From positions 1 through 50,817 of the forward strand of contig NZ_JABXFD010000306.1 in assembly GCF_013372625.1 (NCBI RefSeq): DNA of 50,817 bases, given 5' to 3'. This document shows, one piece after another, positions 13,136 through 22,554 of this stretch. The notes under the pieces are model-generated. The model was not told where the DNA came from and ran no database searches. It worked only from the letters and a program-made list of their open reading frames with translations. Numbering within the stretch: the first letter of the stretch is position 1; each line of letters begins with the position of its first letter. This DNA is from Actinomadura sp. BRA 177 (GTDB lineage: Bacteria > Actinomycetota > Actinomycetes > Streptosporangiales > Streptosporangiaceae). Position numbers and translations under genes: made by a program.

Positions 13136-14797
13136 TTGCGCACTGTGGCCCAACTGGCGCTCATCGGCGTCACCAAGCGCTACGGCGAACGTGTTGTGCT
13201 GGATCGCGTGTCGCTCACCGTGAAACCCGGCGAGCGGATCGGGGTGATCGGCGACAACGGCTCGGGCAAGTCCACGCTGCTCAAGTTGATGGCGGGCGCC
13301 GAGCAGCCGGACAACGGCGAACTCGTCACGGCCGCTCCCGGCGGCGTCGGACACCTCCCGCAGTCGCTCGCGCTCCCGCCGCACGCGACGGTGTCCGACG
13401 CCATCGACCTGGCGCTCGCAGACCTGCGCGACCTGGAAGCCCGCATCCGAACGGCCGAACACCGCCTCGACGACGCGGGCCTGGACGCCTACGCGCGCCT
13501 GGTCGCGGAGTTCGAGGCACGGGGCGGCTACGAGGCCGACGCCCGGGTGGACGCCGCGCTGCACGGGCTCGGGCTGCCCGGACTCGACCGGCGCCGGCCG
13601 CTGGGCACGCTCTCCGGCGGCGAACGCTCGCGGCTCGCCCTGGCCGCCGTGCTGGCGTCCGCCCCCGAACTGCTGCTGCTCGACGAACCGACGAACGACC
13701 TGGACGACCGGGCCGTGACCTGGCTCGAACAGCGCCTCCGCACCCACCGGGGCACGGTCGTCGCGATCACCCATGACCGGACGTTCCTGGACCGGGTGAC
13801 CACCGCCGTCCTGGAGGTCGGCGATGGGCAGGTGCGCCGCTATGGCAACGGATACAGCGGATACCTCGCCGCGAAGGCCGCCGAACGAGCCGCCCAGGCG
13901 CGGGCCCACGAGGAGTGGAAGGCCGAGCGCCACCGGCACGCCGCACTGGTCGCGGCCAACGCGGGACGACTCGCGGACATCCCACGCAAGACGGCCAAGG
14001 CGGGCATGGGTACCGGGGCGTGGCGCGCACGCTCCCGCACCCACGGCGCGGCCGGACGCATCCGGCAGTCGCAGCAGCGGCTGCGGTGGCTCACCGACCA
14101 CCCGGCGCCGCCACCACCCGAGCCGCTGCGCTTCACGCCCGCCCTCACCACGGCCGACGCCGCCGAAGCCGAGGTCGCCGCGCTCGCCGGAGTGGTGGTC
14201 ACGGGAAGGCTCCGGCTCGACTCCCTGACCGTCCGCGCCGGCGAACGGCTGCTGATCACCGGCCCGAACGGGTCAGGAAAAACGACACTAATGCGGGTGC
14301 TCGCCGGCGAACTCCGTCCAGAGGCGGGCGAAGTACATCGGACCGGCCGTGTCGGCTACTTCCGCCAGGACGAACCGGACATCGCCGGGGCGCCGCACCA
14401 GACCGTCCTCCAGGCTTACGCGCACAAGCGACCGGGAAGCCCGGACGACCACGCCGACGCACTGCTCGCCTTGGGCCTGTTCCGGCCGTCCGACCTGGGC
14501 CTGCGCGTGGGGCAACTCTCCTACGGGCAGCGGCGCCGCATCGAACTGGCCCGGCTGGTGGCCGAGCCCGTCGACCTGCTGCTGCTGGACGAGCCGACCA
14601 ACCACCTGTCCCCGATGCTCGTAGAACAGCTGGAGGAGGCACTGACCTCGTACCAGGGCGCCCTGGTGATCGTCACCCACGACCGCCGCCCTCGCGCCAC
14701 CTTCACCGGCACCCACCTGGAACTGAACAGAGACGACATACCGTCCCGGGCGGGTCGGGCACGTTCTGGGGCTGGACGCGCCTCTCACCCGGGCTGA
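13136..14797 (+). CDS. ABC-F family ATPase (ribosome protection / antibiotic resistance type)
   Basis: 553 residues with two ABC domains and no membrane segment. Domain 1 has Walker A GDNGSGKST, signature LSGGERSRLALA and Walker B LLLLDEPTND. Domain 2 has GPNGSGKTT, signature LSYGQRRRIELARL and LLLLDEPTNHLS. A charged linker between them (about residues 240-320) corresponds to the interdomain arm that reaches the peptidyl-transferase centre. Start TTG 13136 is chosen because AAGGAGG lies 8 bases before it; a GTG at 13145 is too far from the site. Members of this group in actinomycetes dislodge antibiotics such as macrolides, lincosamides or streptogramins from ribosomes. The divergent TetR gene supports inducible resistance; the drug is unknown. 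Confidence 0.88.
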   Translation: MRTVAQLALIGVTKRYGERVVLDRVSLTVKPGERIGVIGDNGSGKSTLLKLMAGAEQPDNGELVTAAPGGVGHLPQSLALPPHATVSDAIDLALADLRDLEARIRTAEHRLDDAGLDAYARLVAEFEARGGYEADARVDAALHGLGLPGLDRRRPLGTLSGGERSRLALAAVLASAPELLLLDEPTNDLDDRAVTWLEQRLRTHRGTVVAITHDRTFLDRVTTAVLEVGDGQVRRYGNGYSGYLAAKAAERAAQARAHEEWKAERHRHAALVAANAGRLADIPRKTAKAGMGTGAWRARSRTHGAAGRIRQSQQRLRWLTDHPAPPPPEPLRFTPALTTADAAEAEVAALAGVVVTGRLRLDSLTVRAGERLLITGPNGSGKTTLMRVLAGELRPEAGEVHRTGRVGYFRQDEPDIAGAPHQTVLQAYAHKRPGSPDDHADALLALGLFRPSDLGLRVGQLSYGQRRRIELARLVAEPVDLLLLDEPTNHLSPMLVEQLEEALTSYQGALVIVTHDRRPRATFTGTHLELNRDDIPSRAGRARSGAGRASHPG

Positions 14798-14912
14798 TGC
14801 GGCCGGCAGAAAAATCTTGAAGAAAAATCGGGGGGAATGTCGATCCAGAGCGGGGTCGTGCGACGCGTCAGTGAAAGGCCGATGAGACGCACCGCACGAG
14901 AGGACCACCACC

Positions 14913-15335
14913 ATGACCGCCCAGACCGCTCACACCGCCCCGTCCACCACCACCGACCACGGCACCCGGCGCAAGGTGCTGTGGGGCGCGCAGATCCTGC
15001 TGGCCGCGTTCCTGCTGATCGCCTCGGGACTCCCCAAGCTGGTCGGCCAGGCCGATGCCGTCGAGACCTTCACCCAGATCGGCTGGGGCCAGTGGTTCCG
15101 CTACGTGACCGGCATCGTCGAAGTCGCCGGCGCGATCGGGCTGCTGATCCCCCGCCTGGCCGGGCTCGCCGCGACCGGGCTGATCGGCCTGATGGCCGGC
15201 GCGATCCTCACCCAGATCCTGGTGCTGGAGCCGGCGTGGAGCGCGATGCCCGCCGCCTTCGCGGTCGTGTTCGCCACCATCGCCTGGGACCGACGCAACG
15301 AAACCCGCGAACTGCTGCACTCGCTCAAGCACTGA
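14913..15335 (+). CDS. DoxX-family membrane protein
   Basis: 140 residues with four hydrophobic helices: VLWGAQILLAAFLLIASGLP (about 22-41), a helix around 65-83 with GIVEVAGAIGLLIPR, one at 85-105 and one at 110-125. The pattern and the KLVGQADAVETF region fit DoxX/DoxD-like proteins. These sit in the cytoplasmic membrane, and some take part in redox or thiol stress complexes. Start ATG 14913 follows GAGAGGA. It ends 18 bases before a strong bidirectional hairpin, so it is monocistronic. Confidence 0.8.
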   Translation: MTAQTAHTAPSTTTDHGTRRKVLWGAQILLAAFLLIASGLPKLVGQADAVETFTQIGWGQWFRYVTGIVEVAGAIGLLIPRLAGLAATGLIGLMAGAILTQILVLEPAWSAMPAAFAVVFATIAWDRRNETRELLHSLKH

Positions 15336-15352
15336 CCGCGCACACTCCCCAA

Positions 15353-15388
15353 GCGGACGACCCGAGGCCCCGGCCTTGGGTCGTCCGC
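15353..15388. terminator. Bidirectional hairpin terminator after doxX
   Basis: Arms GCGGACGACCC and GGGTCGTCCGC enclose a second stem AGGCC/GGCCT, giving a 36-base hairpin with one mismatch. It lies 18 bases after the DoxX stop and just beyond the end of the MFS remnant on the other strand. Confidence 0.7.
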
Positions 15389-15392
15389 CGTT

Positions 15393-16134
15393 TCAGCGTG
15401 CGGAGCGAAGGCGCAGTACGAGCAGGGTCGTCAGGGCGGTGGCCGCGGACAAGGCGAAGGCAGCGCGTAGGCCCGCGAGAGTGTAGTCCGAGAAGGCCCA
15501 TGTGGTCGTCGCCAAGGCGGGTCCCGGGGAGAGGCTTGGACACGCCAAGAGTCCGGTGCCCGCGCCGACGACGGTCAGGCGCCAGCTCAGGTCGGACGGG
15601 TGCCAGTCGGCGTCGGCCGTGACCGCCGCTCCGAAGACGGCTGCCTGGCACGTCCCCCGGCGATCGCCCAGGACGCCGCCGGCCGGTCCCGCAGCGACCA
15701 TCGCTACGGGAAGGGCCAGGATCGCCGCCGCGGTGCCGACCGGGGAGAGGCCCAGCGTCCGCTGGAGCTAGAAGGGCGCGAGGGACTCGACGAGGGAGAT
15801 GACCAGGGCGTTCAGCATGATGGCCGCGACAGGCGCTGTTGCTGTGGGCACACGTGGGAGGGCGCGGACCGGGGCGCTCGGGCTCGTCCGTCCCCACAGG
15901 TACAGGGGCGGGACGGCGGCGACAGCCAGCGCCGACCATCTGAGTCCGTGGCCGACGGAGAGGGAGAGTGCGAGGAGCAGGGCCGCCGCGGCGGCACCCA
16001 GCAGGACCGTCTCGGTCGGGAACGTCCGGTCGGGGAGGCGCAGGGTGTCGGGGCGCAGGGTGGCCAGCGCGATCGCGGTGACCAGGACGCCGACCGGGAT
16101 GTTGATGTAGATGCGGCGGGGCGGTCACGGGCTG
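15393..16134 (-). pseudogene. Truncated MFS drug transporter (DHA2/EmrB type) with an internal stop
   Basis: Reading the minus strand in one frame gives RRIYINIPVGVLVTAIALA, the hallmark after transmembrane helix 6 of 14-helix DHA2 exporters (usually WRWIFxINVPVG). More helices follow to the end LVLRLRSAR at 15393. An in-frame TAG at about 15768-15770 interrupts the sequence at APF-stop-LQRTLGLSP, where family members have tyrosine. The N-terminal half, including the proton-coupling motifs, is absent: coding sequence begins inside the right arm of the hairpin at 16114-16151. The gene is dead by truncation and nonsense mutation. Confidence 0.75.
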
Positions 16135-16151
16135 CCGTGACCGCCCCGCCG
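16114..16151. terminator. 17-bp perfect inverted repeat, likely terminator of the tag-sharing gene pair
   Basis: Arms CGGCGGGGCGGTCACGG (16114-16130) and CCGTGACCGCCCCGCCG (16135-16151) pair perfectly over a 4-base loop. It lies 33 bases downstream of the stop of the gene at 16185 and is the exact place where the MFS remnant begins. It may be both a stop signal and the scar of the event that removed the transporter N-terminus. Confidence 0.6.
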
Positions 16152-16184
16152 GACACGATCACATCGGCAACGCGGGATCAGTCA

Positions 16185-16511
16185 TCAAGTCAGCAGCTCC
16201 TTGACAACTGCAATCACAGCCACCCCAGCGTCTCCGGCCACTGCCGCCACCCCTGCGATCCTCTTCAGGAGCGAGTTGAAGCGCTCCTCAGAAGGGCTCG
16301 AGTCGATCTCATGGACAGCGGCATCGATTTCCGCTCGATCGCTATCACCCAGGTACTGCTTCAGCTCTGCGAGCTCCACCCGGAGGTCATCGATTGTGAG
16401 CTGTTTCGACTCCGAGCCTGCGCCGCGCGTTCCTCCCGCCGTGATATCTCCGGTGCGGGTTACCGCCTTGCCGACGTTGCCGTCACCGCGTTGCTCGATG
16501 CGGTCGCCCAT
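16185..16511 (-). CDS. Short protein with N-terminal GDGN tag and hydrophobic C-terminus, function unknown
   Basis: 108 residues in three parts. Residues 1-22 are a Gly/Asn/Thr-rich tag (DRIEQRGDGNVGKAVTRTGD). Residues about 35-80 are helical and charged (LTIDDLRVELAELKQYLG; EERFNSLLKRI). The end is a hydrophobic helix (AGVAAVAGDAGVAVIAVVKE). ATG 16511 has GGGGG 5 bases upstream and overlaps the previous stop as TGATG, so translation is coupled. Its tag repeats the C-terminal tag of the upstream protein. The layout resembles short actinobacterial proteins with a glycine-rich head and helical tail seen near signalling or conflict proteins; this is an impression, not a family call. Confidence 0.65.
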   Translation of the reverse strand: MGDRIEQRGDGNVGKAVTRTGDITAGGTRGAGSESKQLTIDDLRVELAELKQYLGDSDRAEIDAAVHEIDSSPSEERFNSLLKRIAGVAAVAGDAGVAVIAVVKELLT

Positions 16512-17023
16512 CACCGCCCCCGAACGTTGCCGGTGCGCGTTTCCGCCTTGCCGATGTTGCCGTCACCGTACTGCTGAATGAGGTCACCTTGTACCGCGTG
16601 CTGGACGTTGAAGGTCATCTGCGCCAAGTCAGGCTGGCTGATCGCTTCGGTGACTTTGAGGACAAGCGCCTTGATTTCACTCGCCTTCGTGCTCCACACC
16701 GCATCTCGTTGCGTGCCTGCGGTGTTGAGGACCAAGCCGTATACCGGCGGTATGCCGATGGTCGACGTAAGGCGCCAGATGGACACTGCCAGCACGACGA
16801 GCACGATTAGCACCCCGACCGCTTTGGATCCGAGCGCCACGATTACGCCGAAGACCAGGCCGAGCAGGACGCGCTTGATGAATCTTCTCCAAGCGGCACC
16901 TTTGTCGACTTCCAGCGCGCGTTGCCCGACATGGCTGATGTTGCGCAGCGGATATGCCTCGTCGTCAATCCACAGCACCCCCTGCCCGACTCGTACCTGA
17001 ACCGCGGCGTGTTCGATCCCCAC
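16511..17023 (-). CDS. Membrane protein resembling DUF6232, with C-terminal GDGN tag
   Basis: About 170 residues. The N-terminal region VRVGQGVLWIDDEAYPLRNI resembles actinobacterial DUF6232 proteins. Two adjacent hydrophobic helices follow (LLGLVFGVIVALGSKAVGVLIVLVVLAVS, spread over about 60-90), then a soluble domain of about 60 residues, then the tag IQQYGDGNIGKAETRTGN at the C-terminus. GTG 17023 is preferred because AGGGGG lies 6 bases before it; an ATG at 17113 would add 30 residues of more AT-rich sequence. It is followed at once by the tag-sharing gene. The function is unknown; a membrane-anchored partner of the small protein is the simplest reading. Confidence 0.65.
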   Translation of the reverse strand: MGIEHAAVQVRVGQGVLWIDDEAYPLRNISHVGQRALEVDKGAAWRRFIKRVLLGLVFGVIVALGSKAVGVLIVLVVLAVSIWRLTSTIGIPPVYGLVLNTAGTQRDAVWSTKASEIKALVLKVTEAISQPDLAQMTFNVQHAVQGDLIQQYGDGNIGKAETRTGNVRGR

Positions 17024-17386
17024 GGTGCGCCCCCTGACTCGTAGCCACTTTCGACGATGCCCAGCATAGGCAGCCAGCAAATCAATCAGTCGAGATTTCC
17101 CACAATTTTCCATGATCTCAAAATCTGAACCTTTTCGGTCTCCTCGTTCGAAGGTTTCGACATGACCTTGATTGCGGCACCGACGTCGCTATACGGCATA
17201 GATATCCCATTTTTGATTAATTTGTCCGTTGCAAGCGAGAGCTGCCGGCACATGGCGCGATTACCGCGTCGCCGTTCGCTGCGGCGGGTAGAACGACCCG
17301 ACTACCCCCGTTCGGGGGTGGCGCAGGTCACGTGGATGGCGAACGATCCTGGTGACCGGGTGTCCGTGCGGCTACGAGGAGAGACC
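17024..17386. other. AT-richer intergenic region between the tag pair and the acyl-CoA ligases
   Basis: 363 bases with clearly lower GC than its surroundings, especially 17060-17260. It must hold divergent promoters for the two units. Visible structure: the hairpin ACCCCC-gttc-GGGGGT at 17304-17319 and spaced GGGTAG/CTACCC arms at about 17286-17307, 70-100 bases before the ligase start. No gene is credible here, although an open frame crosses it on each strand. Confidence 0.4.
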
Positions 17387-19069
17387 ATGCCCGCAGTCGA
17401 GTTCCGCGCGGCGCGCGACTTCCTGCTCGCGCATCGCGACGACTACGCGACCGCGTACGAGAAGTTCCGCTGGCCGGTGCTGACCGGTTTCAACTGGGCG
17501 CTGGACTGGTTCGACAAGATCGCCGAGGGCAACGACTCGCCCGCGCTGTGGATCGTCGAGGAGGACGGCTCGGAGGCGAAGTACTCGTTCCTGCAGCTGT
17601 CGCGGCGGTCCAACCAGGTCGCGAATCTGCTGCGCCGGGCGGGCGTGCGGCGCGGCGACCGGGTGATCCTGATGCTCGGCAACCAGGTCGAGCTGTGGGA
17701 GACCGTGCTGGCGACGATGAAGATCGGCGCCATCATGATCCCGTGCACGCCGCTGCTCGGTACCGCGGATCTGCAGGACCGGGTGAACCGGGGCAAGGCG
17801 CGCCATGTGGTCGTCACGTCGGCCGATACCGGGAAGTTCGACGGGGTCGAGGGCGACTACACGAAGATCGCCGTGGGCGAGCCCGTGGAGGGGTGGGTCC
17901 ACTACGGGGACGCCTATGAGGAGGGTGAGGCGTTCACCCCGTACGGGCTGACCATGTCGCGGGACACGCTGCTGCTCTACTTCACGTCCGGGACGACGGC
18001 GCAGCCGAAGCTGGTCGAGCACACGCACGCGTCCTACCCGGCCGGGCATCTGTCCACGATGTACTGGATCGGGCTGCGGCCCGGGGACGTCCATCTGAAC
18101 ATCTCGTCGCCGGGATGGGCGAAGCACGCGTGGAGCAACATCTTCGCGCCGTGGGACGCCGAGGCGTGCGTGTTCATCTTCAACTACACGCGCTTCGACC
18201 CCGACCGGCTCCTCGACACGCTGGAGCGGTGCGGCGTGAGCAGCTTCTGCGCGCCGCCGACCGTGTGGCGGATGCTGATCCAGGCCGATCTCGGCCGGCT
18301 CGCCACCCCGCCGCGCGAGGTCGTCGCGGCCGGTGAGCCGCTGAACCCCGAGGTCATCGAGCGGGTCAAGGACGCCTGGGGCCGGACGATCCGGGACGGC
18401 TTCGGGCAGACCGAGACGACCGCCCAGATCGCCAACACGCCCGGCCAGCCGGTCAAACCGGGGTCGATGGGACGTCCGCTGCCCGGCTACGAGGTCGCGC
18501 TGATCGACCCGCTGACCGGGGAGGCGGGGACCGAGGGCGAGATCTGCCTCGAACTGGAGGACCGCCCGCTCGGGCTGATGACCGGGTACCACGGCGACGA
18601 GGCGCGCACGGACGAGGCGATGGCCGGCGGCTTCTACCACACCGGCGACATCGGCTCCCGCGACGAAGACGGATACATCACCTATGTCGGACGCGCCGAC
18701 GACGTGTTCAAGGCATCCGACTACAAGATCTCGCCGTTCGAGCTGGAGAGCGTGCTGATCGAGCACGAGGCGGTCGCCGAGGCCGCCGTCGTGCCGTCGC
18801 CGGACCCGGTCCGGGCGGCCGTCCCGAAGGCGTACGTGACGCTGGCGAACGGCTGGGAGCCGACCGCCGAGACCGCGAAGGCGATCTTCGCGCACAGCCG
18901 GGAGCAGCTGTCCCCGTACAAGCGGATCCGGCTGCTGGAGTTCGCCGAGCTGCCGAAGACGATCTCCGGCAAGATCCGCCGGGTCGAGCTGCGGACCAGC
19001 GAGATCGACAAGCACCCCGGCGCGGGCGACCGCCCGGACGGCGAGTTCCGCGAGGAGGACCTGCGATGA
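17387..19069 (+). CDS. AMP-dependent acyl-CoA synthetase (medium-chain/ACSM-like)
   Basis: 560 residues of the ANL superfamily. Motifs: [17 protein letters not shown] (P-loop-like A3), GFGQTETT (A5), GFYHTGDIG (A7) and the C-terminal lysine region [16 protein letters not shown] (A10). The N-terminal [17 protein letters not shown] block is typical of the medium-chain acyl-CoA synthetase branch. It activates a carboxylic acid to its CoA ester via the acyl-adenylate. ATG 17387 has GAGGAG shortly upstream; the longer open frame covers AT-rich non-coding sequence. Its stop overlaps the next ligase start (ATGA), so two ligases are made together. Confidence 0.9.
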   Translation: MPAVEFRAARDFLLAHRDDYATAYEKFRWPVLTGFNWALDWFDKIAEGNDSPALWIVEEDGSEAKYSFLQLSRRSNQVANLLRRAGVRRGDRVILMLGNQVELWETVLATMKIGAIMIPCTPLLGTADLQDRVNRGKARHVVVTSADTGKFDGVEGDYTKIAVGEPVEGWVHYGDAYEEGEAFTPYGLTMSRDTLLLYFTSGTTAQPKLVEHTHASYPAGHLSTMYWIGLRPGDVHLNISSPGWAKHAWSNIFAPWDAEACVFIFNYTRFDPDRLLDTLERCGVSSFCAPPTVWRMLIQADLGRLATPPREVVAAGEPLNPEVIERVKDAWGRTIRDGFGQTETTAQIANTPGQPVKPGSMGRPLPGYEVALIDPLTGEAGTEGEICLELEDRPLGLMTGYHGDEARTDEAMAGGFYHTGDIGSRDEDGYITYVGRADDVFKASDYKISPFELESVLIEHEAVAEAAVVPSPDPVRAAVPKAYVTLANGWEPTAETAKAIFAHSREQLSPYKRIRLLEFAELPKTISGKIRRVELRTSEIDKHPGAGDRPDGEFREEDLR

Positions 19070-20709
19070 CGCTCTCCTACGCATCCGGCATATCGAGCAC
19101 TCCGCTGCTCGGTGACACCATCGGGGCGAACCTCGACAAGACGGTCGCCGCCTACTCCGAACGCGATGCGCTCGTCGACAGGACGTCCGGCCAGCGCTGG
19201 ACGTACGAGCAGTTCGCCGACGACGTGGAAGCGGTCGCGCTTGGCCTGCGCGACCTCGGCGTCGTGAAAGGCGACCGCGTCGGGATCTGGGCGCCGAACT
19301 GTGCTGAGTGGATGCTCGTCCAGTACGCGACGGCGAAACTGGGCGCGATCCTGGTCAACATCAACCCCGCCTACCGGGTGCATGAGCTTGAGTTCGTCCT
19401 CAACCAGGCGGGCATCCGGACGCTGGTGTCGGCGTCCACGTTCAAGACGTCCGACTACGCGGCGATGGTGTACGAGGTCAGGCCGAAGTGCGCCGCCCTA
19501 CGCGACGTCATCCTCATCGGCACGCCCGACTGGGACGCCCTCATGGAGGCGGGGCGAACCGCCGATCCGGCCGTCCTGAACGACATCGCCCGGACGCTCA
19601 CCGCCGATGACCCCATCAACATCCAGTACACGTCCGGAACGACGGGCTTCCCCAAGGGCGCGACGCTCTCGCACCACAACATCCTGAACAACGGCTACTT
19701 CGTCGGCGAGCTGTGCGGCTACGACGAAGAAGACCGCGTGTGCGTGCCCGTGCCCTTCTATCACTGCTTCGGCATGGTCATGGGCAATCTCGCGGCGACC
19801 AGCCACGGCGCGTGCGTCGTCATCCCGGCGCCGGCGTTCGACCCGAAGGCGACCCTCGAAGCGGTCGCGGCCGAGCGCTGCACGTCGCTGTACGGCGTGC
19901 CGACGATGTTCATCGCCGTCCTGAACGAGCCCTCGGTGGACGGCCTCGACCTCTCCACGCTCCGCACCGGGATCATGGCGGGGTCGCCGTGCCCGGTCGA
20001 GGTGATGAAGCAGGTCATCGACCGGCTCGGGATGAGCGAGGTCGCGATCTGCTACGGCATGACGGAAACGTCCCCCGTGTCGACGCAGACCCGGGCGGGC
20101 GACTCGCTCGACCGGCGCGTGTCCACGGTCGGCACCGTCCTGCCGCACCTGGAGATCAAGATCCGCGACCCGGAGACCGGGGTGACCGTCCCGCGCGGCA
20201 CGCCCGGCGAGTTCTGCACGCGCGGCTACTCGGTGATGCTCGGCTACTGGGAGGAACCGGACAAGACGGCCGAGGCCATCGACGCGGCCCGCTGGATGCA
20301 CACCGGCGACCTCGCCGTGATGGACGGCGACGGCTACGTCAACATCACCGGCCGCATCAAGGACATGGTGATCCGCGGCGGCGAGAACATCTATCCGCGC
20401 GAGATCGAGGAGTTCCTCTACACCCACCCCGACATCGTGGACGCGCAGGTCGTCGGCGTCCCCGACGAGAAGTACGGCGAGGAGCTGATGGCGTGGGTGC
20501 GGCTCCGCGAGGGCGTGCCGGGCCTGACCGCCGGGGAGCTGCGCGCGTTCTGCGAGGGCAAGCTCGCCCACTACAAGATCCCGCGCTACGTGCACGTCGT
20601 GGACGAGTTCCCCATGACGGTCACCGGGAAGATCCGCAAGGTGCAGATGCGCGCGGAGGCCATCGACATCCTGGGCCTGGACGACGCCGCCACCACCAGG
20701 CACGCGTGA
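19066..20709 (+). CDS. Fatty-acyl-CoA synthetase (AMP-binding, FadD type)
   Basis: 547 residues of the ANL family: [20 protein letters not shown] (A3), [11 protein letters not shown] (A5), [15 protein letters not shown] (A7), [20 protein letters not shown] (A8) and [13 protein letters not shown] (A10). This is the class annotated as long- or medium-chain fatty-acid CoA ligase feeding beta-oxidation. It is translationally coupled to the ligase before it. The GAF-LuxR gene 54 bases downstream on the same strand may regulate the unit. The exact acid is not predictable. Confidence 0.92.
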   Translation: MTLSYASGISSTPLLGDTIGANLDKTVAAYSERDALVDRTSGQRWTYEQFADDVEAVALGLRDLGVVKGDRVGIWAPNCAEWMLVQYATAKLGAILVNINPAYRVHELEFVLNQAGIRTLVSASTFKTSDYAAMVYEVRPKCAALRDVILIGTPDWDALMEAGRTADPAVLNDIARTLTADDPINIQYTSGTTGFPKGATLSHHNILNNGYFVGELCGYDEEDRVCVPVPFYHCFGMVMGNLAATSHGACVVIPAPAFDPKATLEAVAAERCTSLYGVPTMFIAVLNEPSVDGLDLSTLRTGIMAGSPCPVEVMKQVIDRLGMSEVAICYGMTETSPVSTQTRAGDSLDRRVSTVGTVLPHLEIKIRDPETGVTVPRGTPGEFCTRGYSVMLGYWEEPDKTAEAIDAARWMHTGDLAVMDGDGYVNITGRIKDMVIRGGENIYPREIEEFLYTHPDIVDAQVVGVPDEKYGEELMAWVRLREGVPGLTAGELRAFCEGKLAHYKIPRYVHVVDEFPMTVTGKIRKVQMRAEAIDILGLDDAATTRHA

Positions 20710-20763
20710 GTTTCTGAGCGTGTGACCTTTCGTGGGCGGGCCGGCGCAAGGCATGCTCGGAGC

Positions 20764-21597
20764 ATGGGCGATGACTCGGGAGCCGTCCGGGCCGGGGTGC
20801 TGACGCTGCAGCGCACGACCGGGCTGCCCATGGTGTTCGGCGGCGCGCTCAGCGGCCACGACAGGCTGCTCATCACCGAGCTCGTCGGGAACACGACCGA
20901 CTCGCTGAGCGGCCTGGTCGTGCGGCAGGGCAACGGGCTCGGCGGCAAGGCGATGGCCATGGGACGCCCCGCCTGGGTCAGCAACTACCCGTGCGCGGCG
21001 ACGATCAGCCACGACTACGACAAGCCGGTCGGACGCGAGGGGCTGCTGTCGATCGTCGCCGTCCCGATCGTCGTGCGCCGCCGCGTCCGGGGCGTCATCT
21101 ACGGCGCGCTTCGGGAGCCGCTGGGTCTCGCCGACCGGGTCGTGGGCGCGGCCGTCCAGGTGGCCCGCGACGTCGAACAGGACCTCGCCGTCCGGGACCG
21201 CGCGGACGACGCCCTCGCGCAACTGCCGCCCGACACGTCGCCCGACACGTCGGCCGCGCGCTGGGAGGAGGTGCGGGCCGTCCACGCCGAGTTGCGGGCG
21301 CTGGCCGAGGAGGTGCACGACCTGCCGACCCGCGACCGGCTCCGCCGGGCGTCGCTGCGCCTCGCCGCCGCCGGGCTGGACGAGTCGGGCGCCTCGCCGC
21401 GCCCGGTGCTGTCGCCGCGCGAGCTGGACGTCCTGTCGTATGTGGCGATCGGCTGCACGAACGCGGAGGCCGCCGGACACCTCGGCCTGCTGCCGGAGAC
21501 GGTGAAGAGCTACCTGCGCTCCGCGATGCGCAAGCTCGACAGCCACACCCGCCTGGAGGCCGTGACCGCCGCCCGCCGCGCCGGTCTCCTGCCCTGA
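20764..21597 (+). CDS. GAF-LuxR transcriptional regulator
   Basis: 277 residues. An N-terminal GAF-like sensory domain (about 5-130: GLGGKAMAMGRPAWVSNYP; GLLSIVAVPIVVRRRVRGVI) is followed by a short charged linker. A C-terminal LuxR helix-turn-helix (about 215-275) reads LSPRELDVLSYVAIGCTNAE and ETVKSYLRSAMRKLDSHTR. ATG 20764 is chosen as the start nearest the domain; GTG 20722 is an alternative. Its place behind two acyl-CoA ligases suggests that it senses a substrate of that pathway and activates it. It ends with a small GC hairpin at 21600-21614. Confidence 0.85.
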   Translation: MGDDSGAVRAGVLTLQRTTGLPMVFGGALSGHDRLLITELVGNTTDSLSGLVVRQGNGLGGKAMAMGRPAWVSNYPCAATISHDYDKPVGREGLLSIVAVPIVVRRRVRGVIYGALREPLGLADRVVGAAVQVARDVEQDLAVRDRADDALAQLPPDTSPDTSAARWEEVRAVHAELRALAEEVHDLPTRDRLRRASLRLAAAGLDESGASPRPVLSPRELDVLSYVAIGCTNAEAAGHLGLLPETVKSYLRSAMRKLDSHTRLEAVTAARRAGLLP

Positions 21598-21924
21598 CGC
21601 GCGCGCCGCGCGCAAGGCCGGGTGGAGACCGCGGGGCCGCGCGGTGTTCCTGCGGCCGGGGTGCGTCGATCGGGCCCGGCGACGGGGTCAGCGCCGTGCC
21701 GTGGACGTCGTCCAGTGCAGATCGGCCCCCGTGGCGCACTGCCTGGAACGGAACGCTCACCACACGCCGGCTGCGCCGGGCCGTGATCGCTCGGCCGTCC
21801 CGCCTGTCCCGGCGGGGACGTCCGGCCCCCGGTTGCACAGAGAACCGTAACACCTCGGCGAACACGTTTGTTCGCAGTAAACGGATTTCCTCGGGAAACC
21901 CGAACTCGTTGGTAGCTTGTGCGG
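21598..21924. other. Intergenic region before the TetR gene
   Basis: 327 bases. It contains a GCGCGC hairpin right after the LuxR stop, then about 230 bases without a recognisable gene on either strand, then the promoter part of the TetR gene with its dyad. A TAGCTT motif 7 bases before GTG 21919 could be a -10 element, which would make the TetR transcript nearly leaderless. Confidence 0.4.
21858..21875. promoter_or_regulatory. Candidate autoregulatory operator of the TetR gene
   Basis: An 18-base dyad with arms GCGAACA and TGTTCGC around cgtt, about 50 bases before the TetR start. A weaker dyad GGATTTCC/GGGAAACC follows at about 21883-21900. The position fits autorepression. Confidence 0.5.
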
Positions 21925-22554
21925 GTGGAGTCCGACGGCCATCCCCCGCTGCCGCGCGGCCGCCATCACCTGACCCGCGCGCAGGTGTCGGCGTCCCAGC
22001 GCGCACGGCTGCTGCGGGGCATGACGCAGGCGGTCGGCGAGAAGGGGTACGCCCGGACGTCCGTCGCGGACGTGCTGAAGCGGGCGCACGTGTCGCGGGA
22101 GACGTTCTACGAGCATTTCGCCGACAAGCAGGCGTGCTTCCTCGCGGCGTACGAGGAGGCGGCGACCCGGATCATGGGCGTCGTCAACGACGCGCTGGCG
22201 GTGCGCGGCGAGCCGGTGATGCAGCGGCTGGAGCGGGCGCTGCACGCGTACCTGCGGGAGCTGGCGGCGGACACCGGGGCCGCCCGCACGTTCCTGCTGG
22301 AGATCTACGCGGCGGGTCCGGCCGCGGCGGCGCTGCGGTACCGGATGCAGCGTGGCTTCATGGAGATCATCGACGCGCTGCTGACGGAGGACGAGCGGTT
22401 CCGCGCGCTCCCCGACCCCGATTTCGCGTGCCGGATGCTGGTCGGCGGCGTCGCGTCGCTCGTCACCGGCAAGGTCGCGCTGGGCGAGATCGCCACGCTG
22501 CCGAAGCTGTGCGCGCCGATCCTGGCGCATGTGAGTGCGCTGCTCGAACGTTAG
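21925..22554 (+). CDS. TetR-family transcriptional regulator
   Basis: About 209 residues. The N-terminal HTH region reads LLRGMTQAVGEKGYARTSV then VLKRAHVSRETFYEHFADKQ, the classic TetR signature; the rest is a helical ligand domain. GTG 21925 or GTG 21919 may be the start, with no ribosome site to decide. It ends convergently with the PLP-enzyme gene, overlapping it by 4 bases. The target is unknown; neighbouring fatty-acid genes or itself are possible. Confidence 0.85.
   Translation: MESDGHPPLPRGRHHLTRAQVSASQRARLLRGMTQAVGEKGYARTSVADVLKRAHVSRETFYEHFADKQACFLAAYEEAATRIMGVVNDALAVRGEPVMQRLERALHAYLRELAADTGAARTFLLEIYAAGPAAAALRYRMQRGFMEIIDALLTEDERFRALPDPDFACRMLVGGVASLVTGKVALGEIATLPKLCAPILAHVSALLER

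Noticed and set aside
14826..14860. A SigR-type (GGAAT-N18-GTT) promoter before doxX
   Set aside because: GGGAAT is present, but the downstream element reads CGT, not GTT, so the match is too weak.
17162..17386. An N-terminal extension of the first acyl-CoA ligase
   Set aside because: The frame is open, but the DNA is AT-rich, contains hairpins, and a ribosome site sits before the internal ATG 17387, where family members begin.
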